Part shown: one piece after another, positions 33,967-42,330 of the stretch
Numbering within the stretch: position 1 is the first letter of the stretch
Layout: every line of letters starts with the position of its first letter
Source: Tetracladium setigerum
Lineage: Eukaryota > Ascomycota > Leotiomycetes > Helotiales
Assembly: GCA_031472005.1 (NCBI GenBank)
Contig: PZJY01000001.1
Coordinates: forward strand, 248,001 to 312,000
Length of the DNA stretch: 64,000 bases
Reading direction: 5' to 3'
Program-made: the position numbers and the translations under genes
The notes under the pieces: generated by a model
The model's database searches: none
What the model was told of the DNA's origin: nothing
The model's input: only the letters and a program-made list of their open reading frames with translations

Positions 33967-35826
33967 ATGCCGATTGCTCCAAAGACCTACCAGGTACGTG
34001 AAGCGTTTCTTGAAACAATGTTTACAATTGCTAACAAATTTTCTTGGACAGTTCCTGGTTGGCGTTTTTGCCTCTCTGGGATCTTTTAACTATGGGTTAG
34101 TCCCTTCGTTGTTGAATTTTGGTGAAGTGATGCTCATAGTTTCGACAGTTATGATCTGGGTGTTATCGGAGGAGCCGTTGCATCCAGCTCCTTCAAAACA
34201 AAATTCACACCCTCTCCCAATGAAGTGTTAGTACCGCTTTCTACCACCCACCTAAAATTTTCTCTAACACACGCATCAATAGCGGTGCCGTCGTCTCCGT
34301 CTTTACTGGCGGTGGCTTCTTCGGAGCACTATTCGGTGGTCCGCTGGCTGATATGCTCGGCCGAAGACTCGCCATCCTCATCGGCGCCGTGATCTTCTGT
34401 GTTGGAGGTGCATTGCAAGCAATTGGAAAAGATTTATCGTTCTTCTATGCGGGACGCGCCGTCGCTGGTCTGGGTGTTGGTATGTTGGTTATGATTGTTC
34501 CCATGTATCAAGCTGAGATTGCGCATCCATCGATTCGAGGAAGAGTCACTGGATTGCAACAATTGATGCTTGGTATTGGTGCCGCTGTTGCCAGTAAGTT
34601 ATTTTGGATTGCTTTTTGAAGTTTTGCGTGTTTAAAACTGACGGTGGATTTCTGTAGCTTGGACAGTGTATGGTACCAACAAAAACTTGGATGATAGCAA
34701 TCAGTGGCGAATTCCTCTCGCTCTTCAAGTTGTCCCATCTGCTATTCTTGGAATGATGATTCTTTTATTCCCCGAATCTCCAAGGTATGCAATGCTTCTC
34801 TTTCTCCTATCTCTGGTCAATTATTCTCCTGTGAATTATTTTCCAGAATGAAAGACTCGAAGTAGTAATTTGAGATGTAACCGCTAATATATTCTCTGTC
34901 ACAGATGGTTGATAGATCACGGAAAAGAAGAGCAAGGTCTTCAAACCCTCGCCAGACTCCACGCAAACGGCAACGAAAGTGACACATGGGTTCAAGCCGA
35001 ATTCTCCCAGATCCAGCAGGCGATTGCCCACGAGCACGAACACGCCGCAAAGGGCTACATGGAATTATTCAGAGACCGCTCCAGCTTCCGTCGACTCCTA
35101 CTCGTCGTCGCTCTCCAAGCTTCCGTCCAAATGACGGGTGTCTCTGCAATCCAGTATTTCTCGCCCGAGATCTACGCCCAAATAAACATCGGTACCACAG
35201 AGACTCTCAAGTACCAAGCAATCAGCAATATCCTCTCCGTCCTGGCCCAACTCTGCACCGTCCTCTTCATCGACAAACTCGGCCGCCGCTGGCCATTAAT
35301 CATCGGCAACGCCGTCAACGGCGTCTGCTTCGTCATCGTAACAGCCGCTATCGCCAGCTTCCCCAAAGCTTCCCCAGGCGGACAAAACAGTCTCGGCTGG
35401 CTCTTCATCGTCGTAAACTGGTTCTACCAAATTAGTTTCTCCTTCACCTGCGGTTCCCTCTCATGGATCATCCCCGCCGAAGTCTTCGACACCAAAACCC
35501 GCTCCCTGGGCATCTCCATCGGCGTCATGATTTCATTCGCGTTCAACACTATGATTGGTCAGATAACCTCCCCCGCCATTGCAGACATCGGCTGGAGATA
35601 TTTCTTGCTTTTTGTGGTTTGTAACTTCACGAATGCCATTTTCTTCTGGGCGTTCATGCCTGAGACGAAGAAGTTGCCGTTGGAGGAGATGAATGAGTTG
35701 TTCTCCAGCACTTCTTGGTTTGTACCCGCTATGGCGAAACGCGCGCCAATTAGCGAACTGGATGCAAGGGTTCGAGCTGCAAGAATGGAGAAGGAGGGTA
35801 TTGAGCACGCTGAGGATGCAGCCTAG
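33967..35826 (+). CDS. MFS sugar transporter
   Basis: A 12-helix plasma-membrane sugar:H+ symporter of the major facilitator superfamily, sugar porter family. Exons 33967-33993, 34052-34095, 34149-34226, 34283-34593, 34658-34784 and 34905-35826 give 502 aa. Motifs: FNYGYDLGVIGGAVASSS in helix 1, GGPLADMLGRRLAI (loop 2-3 D-R/K-x-G-R), PMYQAEIAHPSIRGRVTGLQ after helix 4, FPESPRWLI (PESPRW), VSAIQYFSPEIYAQ in helix 7, IDKLGRRWPLI, WIIPAEVFDTKTRSLG (PAEVF..RSLG) and PETKKLPLEEMNELF. These are the complete sugar-porter signatures, with no breaks. Substrate cannot be read from sequence. The nearest protein-coding neighbour on the right is an alpha-L-rhamnosidase. Confidence 0.95.
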
Positions 35827-36039
35827 ATTAGTTTTTTGATAGGCTATTGCTTTAATCTATTTCCACAAAATCTGATTAGTTGCCCCAAATTTTTGATTTG
35901 TGCGCGGGGTTGTGTGTGTAGTTGTGGTTTTCAGAAATGTGACCGAAATGTGATTGAAAATGTGGCCACGTTCCAAATTACTCCCACTCTCAGTAATTCA
36001 TAGGCTGAAGTAAGGAATTGTGGACCTTCAACAAAGATA
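35827..36039. other. Short spacer before tRNA gene
   Basis: Transporter 3' region. Nothing else is identified. Confidence 0.4.
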
Positions 36040-36075
36040 GCTCCTTTAGCTCAGTGGTAGAGCGGAAGATTGCAG

Positions 36076-36113
36076 CGACCTCAATTCTAACAATGAATTG
36101 CAGACAATCAGTC
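36076..36113 (+). other. Canonical-position tRNA intron (38 nt)
   Basis: Sits one base 3' of the anticodon, as removed by the tRNA-splicing endonuclease. It contains another TTGCAG (36098-36103), so the loop sequence is repeated inside it, and TGCA could pair with the GCA anticodon as in many intron-containing pre-tRNAs. The exact ends are inferred from the cloverleaf. Confidence 0.6.
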
Positions 36114-36129
36114 ATCTTCAGGTCACTTG

Positions 36130-36185
36130 GTAGGCTCTCACCACCAAATATCAAACCAAGAATCATAATCTAACAACTGCTACAG
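36130..36185 (+). other. Noncanonical insert in tRNA T arm, spliceosomal-intron-like
   Basis: A 56-nt insert between G53 and T54 of the tRNA. It begins GTAGGC, has ATCTAACAAC with a CTAAC branch-point word about 14 nt from the 3' end, and ends CTACAG. These match the donor, branch and acceptor of fungal mRNA introns. Its length is typical of introns in this window (45-75 nt). Removing it restores a 5-bp T stem and a 7-nt T loop exactly. Confidence 0.6.
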
Positions 36186-36228
36186 TTCGAGCCAGGTAGG
36201 GAGCTTCAATTGCTTCATCTGAAGATTA

Positions 36229-36241
36229 TTTTTATTTTTTT
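36229..36241 (+). terminator. Pol III terminator of tRNA-Cys
   Basis: Two T runs on the coding strand, TTTTT (36229-36233) and TTTTTTT (36235-36241), 24 nt after the tRNA 3' end, consistent with RNA polymerase III termination. Confidence 0.65.
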
Positions 36242-36829
36242 AATTTTTTACTTGAGGAATGTTTCCAAACTCCATTTGAATAGAGAATTCACATAATTTT
36301 TCTGGGGTTCGTGGTAATGTGCGCGGCACTAGTAGTGCCCGCCGAATTTTATGTGCATGGGTTGACATGTCATTTTTGAGTATATGAGTTGCCAAGAGTT
36401 TTCGGCTGTACATAATACCCATTTGAGTGAGGAACCCAACTCACGGAGAGAAGAGAAGCTTCAAATTAGAATATAGGTAAGCGCAAAAATGTGGTGAAGG
36501 ATAACGAATTGTTAAATTGAAATGCCACTGTGTTGAATGCTAGGGTGTCATGGCGTTGCAATGTCTCACTCAAAGGCTACTATTAAGAATTAACAAACTA
36601 CTGCATCTTCAAGTGTAAGTCTATAGTTTTTGAGTCAATAATACACAGAGCATCAGCTTCTAAACACTTTTTGATGAATGAAGCAACAAGTCACGATACG
36701 GAAGCTGAAAGACCACGAAATTCATTGCAACTTAATACCCGGCTCCGAAGAATGAGTGTTTCGTCGTAATGACCGCACATAAGCAAGCTGCTCAATCAAT
36801 CAAAATACATCCCTAACCAACCAGCAAGC
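36242..36829. other. Spacer between tRNA and rhamnosidase gene
   Basis: AT-rich, about 590 bases, with no gene seen. It contains the rhamnosidase 3' flank. Confidence 0.5.
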
Positions 36830-39571
36830 TCACCATCCTTCTAATAGACCAAGTGACGCAGCGGGAGGCCAAGCTTCTTCAAACTTACCCTCAAAATGAT
36901 GTTTCCCAGCACCAACCCACACTCCATCACCCTCCTTTCCCCCTCCAACTTTCTCGGGTAAACTCACCAACGCCTCTGAGTTCGGCGGCACGATCAAATC
37001 CAGACTAAAATCCTGCCCCTTCAACACCCAAGCCGCCTCAATCCTCCCATAAGGACCATCATGTTTCACAGTAGCATTCGTAAGCGGGCCACCCGGCACA
37101 GGCTTCACCTTGATCTTCCTATATCCCGGCTCCAATGCACTAATCCCCCCCACAGTCTCATGAAGCCAATTAACAATCGACCCAAGCGCATAATGATTGA
37201 AACTCGTCATGCTTCCTGGATTGATGGAGCCATCGGGTAACATGCTATCCCAACGCTCCCACATCGTCGTTGCGCCCATGGTAATCGGATATATCCAGCT
37301 TGGGCAGCTCTGCTCAACTAGCATGCGATATGCATATTGTGACTTTGCAACTTTGGTAAGCGCGTGCGTGATGATGGGCGTTCCTGCGAAGCCGGTTGAG
37401 ACGCGGAATTGTGCTTTGCGGACGGCGCGGATGAGGCGAGTGCCTGCGACGACTTGTTGTTCGGGCGTGGCAAAGAGGTCAAATACTATGGCGAGAGAGA
37501 GGGCCGTTTGGGTGTCTGCTACTATCAGTCCGGCGGGAGTGATGTAGCGATCCTGGAACGTCTTCTTTAAGCGTAGGTAATCTTCGTGGTACTTCGTCGC
37601 GTCAGATTCGGCTTTGAGGACGGATGCTACCTGCGAGATGATGAAAGTAACGCGAACGAGATAGGCGTCTGCGACGAGGACACCGTCAGTTCGTCCATCG
37701 GCTGCGTTGTCAGGAGGAGCGTTGGGATCGAGCCAATCCCCTAATTGTCCGAAATCAGGATCCCATAACCCATCTGGACCACGACGAGGACCTCGATCAA
37801 CCCATGCCTTCATACTCTCATACTGTCTGTGCAAGATTTGCGAATCGCCGAAAACGCGATACAAATCCCAGGGAGTAATGACGGTGACATCGTCCCAGAT
37901 AGCCTGTGGAATATGCGGCCACCATTGATCTGGCACATTTTCATCCACGCGATAGATGACATTTGGAACAACTAAAGGCGGAATTGCGCCATCTCTTTCT
38001 AGGAGCTGTTCATCGGCGACGTCTTCAAGCCAGCCGCTTAGCATGCCGCAAGTGTCGTACAGGAAATTGGCGGATGGAGAGAACACTTGAATATCTCCTG
38101 TCCAGCCCATTCGCTCGTCTCGTTGAGGACAGTCAGTTGGGATGGAGAAGAAATTTCCCCGCATGCTCCAGAGAGCGTTGTCGTGCAGGCGGTTTACTTG
38201 GGGATGGGAGCATTCGAACCATCCTGTTCGTCGCATGTCGGTGTGATGAACTAGTGCTGTGATGGAGGATAATGTGAGAGGATCTGAAGAGTCCTCTACA
38301 GTCCAGCCGTCAACTTGAACATAACGAAATCCATGGAATGTGAACTTGGGAGTCCAGTTTGTGATAGGCTTCCCATCAGAAATCAAGTGATCCGTACACA
38401 GGGCATCCCGCAAAGGCCTAGTTCCTAACTCTTTGTGCTCCAGAACTTCGGCATGTCTGAAGGTGATCTGGTGGTCCTGTGGCTTCGAGATAGAATTGAC
38501 ACGTAACACGCCCACCAAGTTCTGCCCAAAATCGAGTATCGTCTTTCCTGCTGGAGTCTTGATGATTTCGACAATCTTGACCTCCTCCGTCACCCGCACA
38601 GGCGGTGCTTCAGGAGAGATAAGCTGAGTTGAGGGTATATCCTCCACATAAACATCTGTCCAAGATGATGTTGACGTCCCAACAGCAAGCCAGTCCTCCT
38701 TTTCTAGACGAGAATCATATGTCTCTCCACTATATATCTCGCTTTGAACAATTGAGCTATGAGTGACCTTCCAAGAACTTCCTGAGGTAATGGTGAATCG
38801 CTCGGTGATATCCTCAAACTCAATCTCCAATTGTGCCAGAACCCCAATATCATTGCCGAACATAAATCTCCTTCCTCCTCCCCATCCTAGCGTACCAGCA
38901 TACCAACCTGCCGCTGCCTCAAAACCAAGTACATTTGAGGAATCTGAGCGTAGAAGCGCGGTGATGTCGAAGACTTGGTAGTACAGACGATGTTTGTAAC
39001 TGGTCCACCCAGGTGCCATGTAATGATCGCCAACTGCACTACCATTCAAATAAGCATGATACACCCCATGAGCAGTGCTATACAAGCGCGCTTTGGAGAT
39101 TTTCTGTCCTGGAATTTGAAAGTCCTTCCTGAAGCGCACTGGCTTGAGAGATCCATCATCCGCGAGTCGTGGTTGAATATCCTTCGCCGAAGCAAATTTG
39201 GCCGTCCAATCACTCCGAGAAAGCAGAGCGGCTTCGACAGTGGTCCATGAAGACCACTCTGTTGGAAGTGAATCTCCATTTGAAGTCTTCCCTTGTGCTT
39301 TCACACGCACCTGGGCAATTTCTCGTGACGAGAGTGGTTTGCTCGGCCATGGAACGAGAACAGACTCCGTGCTGGATATCTTAAATGTTTCTGGATTCGC
39401 GTTTCCACCTCTATTCACCTCAACCTCGTAGCCCTCTTGCATCCAGCCTTGGGTATTGCTCGGAAGTTCTGTGAAGCTCCACGATAGACGGGGAGTACTG
39501 GTATTAACTCCAAATCCATTGTGGTGGTGCTCAAATGAGAGACGCTCGATGTGCAGACCTCCTCCTCCCAT
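36830..39571 (-). CDS. Alpha-L-rhamnosidase, GH78
   Basis: Hydrolyses terminal alpha-L-rhamnose from plant glycosides or rhamnogalacturonan. A single exon gives 913 aa from Met at 39571. An upstream Met at 39652 is less likely because a TATAAAG (39680-39674) lies only 22 nt before it but 103 nt before 39571. The protein opens with LHIERLSFEHHHNGFGV and the beta-sandwich region. It then shows KARLYSTAHGVYHAYLNG, VTSITAL-type linker sequence and the (alpha/alpha)6 catalytic region with PTDCPQRDERMGWTGDIQVF and its acidic residues, GLWDPDFGQLGDWLDP and IYPITMGATTMWERWDS. It ends with a beta-sandwich (GYRKIKVKPVPGGPL). No signal peptide is visible, so it may be intracellular, acting on imported glycosides. 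No breaks are seen. Confidence 0.93.
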   Translation of the reverse strand: MGGGGLHIERLSFEHHHNGFGVNTSTPRLSWSFTELPSNTQGWMQEGYEVEVNRGGNANPETFKISSTESVLVPWPSKPLSSREIAQVRVKAQGKTSNGDSLPTEWSSWTTVEAALLSRSDWTAKFASAKDIQPRLADDGSLKPVRFRKDFQIPGQKISKARLYSTAHGVYHAYLNGSAVGDHYMAPGWTSYKHRLYYQVFDITALLRSDSSNVLGFEAAAGWYAGTLGWGGGRRFMFGNDIGVLAQLEIEFEDITERFTITSGSSWKVTHSSIVQSEIYSGETYDSRLEKEDWLAVGTSTSSWTDVYVEDIPSTQLISPEAPPVRVTEEVKIVEIIKTPAGKTILDFGQNLVGVLRVNSISKPQDHQITFRHAEVLEHKELGTRPLRDALCTDHLISDGKPITNWTPKFTFHGFRYVQVDGWTVEDSSDPLTLSSITALVHHTDMRRTGWFECSHPQVNRLHDNALWSMRGNFFSIPTDCPQRDERMGWTGDIQVFSPSANFLYDTCGMLSGWLEDVADEQLLERDGAIPPLVVPNVIYRVDENVPDQWWPHIPQAIWDDVTVITPWDLYRVFGDSQILHRQYESMKAWVDRGPRRGPDGLWDPDFGQLGDWLDPNAPPDNAADGRTDGVLVADAYLVRVTFIISQVASVLKAESDATKYHEDYLRLKKTFQDRYITPAGLIVADTQTALSLAIVFDLFATPEQQVVAGTRLIRAVRKAQFRVSTGFAGTPIITHALTKVAKSQYAYRMLVEQSCPSWIYPITMGATTMWERWDSMLPDGSINPGSMTSFNHYALGSIVNWLHETVGGISALEPGYRKIKVKPVPGGPLTNATVKHDGPYGRIEAAWVLKGQDFSLDLIVPPNSEALVSLPEKVGGGKEGDGVWVGAGKHHFEGKFEEAWPPAASLGLLEGW

Positions 39572-40267
39572 GACGATGTATCTTCGAAGTTCTAGTCGAG
39601 ATATTGAGATACAGACAGTGGGATATTGAAGATAGGTTGGTGAAGGAACCAAGATAAAGTCAGTAGATCCATTCTTTATAGCTCATAGAATACGTACATC
39701 AATCTTGTGATGAATTGGAAGATGGGGTGCCGGCATTTGTCTCGGGTCAAAGAGACCGAAATGCAACCCCTCCTTGGCTTCTGACCAAAAGCATCACGTG
39801 AACCGAGTTTTCCACGTCTACGTTCGCCGTTTCAGACTACGAGACAATAGAGCATTATAGTTCATCATTTATGTAAATTGTCCTTCTCAAACGCATAGAT
39901 TTGGGCTTTTACTGGAGTTGTCTATTTATGTACGATTACCCATGTAGAAAGCCTGTCTTGTCGTTTTGAGGATTTGAATCTAAGCGAATTGCGGGGAAGT
40001 TAAAACAAACCTGCTCTTCTACGTATGTGAGTTGATTTCTTCTGTTCTTTTAGACACTTTTAATTCACATCAAATCACATGAGTATGTCTTGTTTACTTT
40101 TAAATCTTGTGTTCTTATAGCCTTATGACTTCCATCTGAAGCAGCATGTGCTTCTACAAAGGAAGCAAGATCGACGCAGATCAGAAGCTTAAAGCTATGA
40201 TACGTCTGGGACTAGCTTACACGTCATGTCTCTCTCGAGCAATTAAAACTTCTTCAAATCGACAGAC
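39572..40267. other. Promoter of rhamnosidase gene and spacer
   Basis: The rhamnosidase promoter with TATAAAG (minus strand) at 39680-39674, then about 600 bases of AT-rich sequence with no gene detected up to the J-like gene's stop. Confidence 0.5.
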
Positions 40268-41610
40268 TTAATCCCTGCTACCACCTCGCTGACCATATTG
40301 GTGTCGAGGGGCATCAGGATACTTCCGCATGACCAGATCCAGGTCTCCCAACTTCGTATCAAGATCAGACTGATGATCACCCTTGGCCTCCTCTCCCAGC
40401 TTGCAGTTCTTGCACGCAATCAATTTGCAATCGGTGCATTCAAAGTTGAAAGCAGAGAAGGATTTGATGCAAATACCACAGATGTCGTTGCCAGCGCGTC
40501 GGAACCAACTCCGTCTACTTGCCAAGCAGGCACCCCTGTTGGTCTTACAATCAACAGCAGGAGATGGGAAAACATTCTCGAGCCGGTCATCTTCCTTCTT
40601 GAATTGGCTGCGTTTTTCATACTGGTCTCGAATTCGCTGGCCACCATCCCTGAGAGCTTCGTTCTTGGTGATGAATGCAGTGAGCCAGTCTTGAAGAATC
40701 TTCTCTACTTGCTCAAGCTCATCCTCGAGATCATCCACCGGACCTTGAAGACGTCGAATTGACAAGACTTTTCTATTGTTGGCCAGATATAGCTCCAGCT
40801 TTGACTTGTAGATTGGCAGGATTCTGGTAATCTCGGCATCCTTTTGTAGCTCATTCTCTCGTCTGACATGATACTCAGTCTCTTGCTGCTTTCGGCGTGG
40901 TTGATTGTCCGCAACGTCAATGCTATTGTTCCCAAACCCAGAGTATGAGAAGTGACCTGCTTGCTGCAGTGGCCATTTGTAAGTGAAGTGGATGTCATGG
41001 ATTTGGTCATGAAGTCCGTCGAGGTGCTGTTGCATCTTGATGAGATCGTTTGTCAATTGAATCTGAGCAGCTTGCTGAGTTCGGTACTGTTCACGGGGAT
41101 CAATGGGCGTAGGTCTCTTTGCAGCGAGATTGGCTGCTAGCGCGGCACCGAGCACATCATCAAGCTGACGTGTAGAGGGACTGAACGAGTCAGCTGCTTG
41201 TTTCTGAGGGACCGAAAGAACACTATCAGTTCGGCGTGATGGCGGTGGTTTGTATATTGGAAGCGTAGTTCGTTCATGAACCATGGAAGAGGCAACGGCA
41301 TCGGATTGACGAAGAGAGGGTACAGCGGCGGCAGAACCTCCAGATCGAGTGCGATCGTAAGCAGCACGACGAGCAGGGTGGGAGATGATACTCCAAGCTT
41401 CATCAATCTGATTCACGCGTTAATGAATGTGATAAAGATCCGGCAGCAAGAGTAACTCACACGGCCCAATTGCTCACGTCCAACTGGATTATCCATGCGT
41501 TCCCAAACTCCCTTCAGTGCACGATAGTTCTGCTCGATCAACTCGAACGGAGTATCATGCTGGGATCCTAGGTCGTAGTAATAACCGCTTGATGGATTGA
41601 TGGGCGCCAT
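40268..41610 (-). CDS. J-domain-like protein with Cys-rich C-terminus
   Basis: Exons 41610-41461 and 41407-40268 (intron 53 nt) give 429 aa. The N-terminal 60 residues resemble a J domain (YYYDLGSQHDTPFELIEQNY, then IDEAWSIISHPARRAAYDRT), but the HPD tripeptide that stimulates Hsp70 is absent (WERMDNPVG occupies the loop), so co-chaperone activity is doubtful. The middle is charged and helical, with TEYHVRRENELQKDAEITRI and a second coiled stretch around DDLEDELEQVEKILQDW. The C-terminus has Cys pairs (DICGICIKSF, FECTDCKLIACKNCKLG) that look like a small zinc-binding module. An unstudied fungal protein; a role with chaperones or in ubiquitin-like pathways is only a guess. Confidence 0.75.
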
Positions 41611-42330
41611 GTTGCCAACTGCTTCTCGATTTTCAAGAGTTGAGAGGCTTTTTGTTGCAGTGGTGGTAGTGTGATGTAGGTGAGAATGCTGAAGTTGTAG
41701 AGACGACGACCAGAGATCGAGCTTGGCAACCACAAGTGCTCCTTCCCACTTCGTTCACAACCGCAAAGTGAGATTGAGGCAACTTTTAAAATCCTTCCAT
41801 GTAACTGTGATTATAGATGTATTATGGGGAGCTTTGATTGGATTTAAATTCAAAAATAGGGAGGTATCTTAAGAAATGTGGAAAATTGCGACGGAAGGAA
41901 GCAAACAAATTTCATATCTTGACAGAAACAGCATTGCATGGAAATCATGGCAGCCTTCGTAGGAGGTAAAAAAGTAACAGCAGATAGTTCATCACCCTCG
42001 CATGTAGAAGACAGTCAAGATGTAAGAAACACAGTGGAACCGTAACGGCTATGAGCTCCCATTACTAGAGCCAAGCTTCCTTCTTAGGCGAGCGTAATAA
42101 CCGTCGGGTTTAGAACAAAGCAAAAACTTGAATGAGAGTACAGCCTACTACTCTTTCCGTAGATAAAATTAGACGTTTATATGACTTCAAACAATATCGC
42201 AATCAATGCAAAAACTATAACGAAACGCGCCATCCCACCGAGTTCCAGCCAGCCCACCTGTCTTCCTATTTGTCTCCATCCATCATAATATCATTACAAC
42301 ATCAACTCGTCAAGCCTCTTCTACAGACCC
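41611..42330. other. Spacer between J-like gene 5' end and condensin 3' end
   Basis: About 720 bases. No gene is seen. The first 200 bases are the presumed promoter of the J-like gene. Confidence 0.5.

Larger units (their letters stand above)
36040..36205 (+). tRNA. tRNA-Cys (GCA) with two insertions
   Basis: Three segments, 36040-36075, 36114-36129 and 36186-36205, assemble into a 72-nt cloverleaf. Acceptor GCTCCTT pairs with AGGGAGC (7 bp, one G-T). The D arm is GCTC-AGTGGTA-GAGC. The anticodon stem GAAGA/TCTTC closes a loop with T33 and GCA at 34-36. The variable loop is AGGTC. The T stem ACTTG/CAGGT closes loop TTCGAGC. Position 73 is T, the identity base of tRNA-Cys. A 38-nt insert (36076-36113) lies at the canonical 37/38 intron site. 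A second insert of 56 nt (36130-36185) falls between positions 53 and 54 and is not canonical. The A box (TAGCTCAGTGG) is intact, and the B box becomes AGTTCGAGCC after the insert. T5/T7 runs follow. It could be functional if both inserts are removed, or a decaying gene. Confidence 0.8.

Noticed and set aside
36076..36185. Whole insert region as one long tRNA intron
   Set aside because: The anticodon-stem 3' strand TCTTC, variable loop AGGTC and T-stem strand ACTTG are all present inside it, so two separate inserts fit the cloverleaf better.
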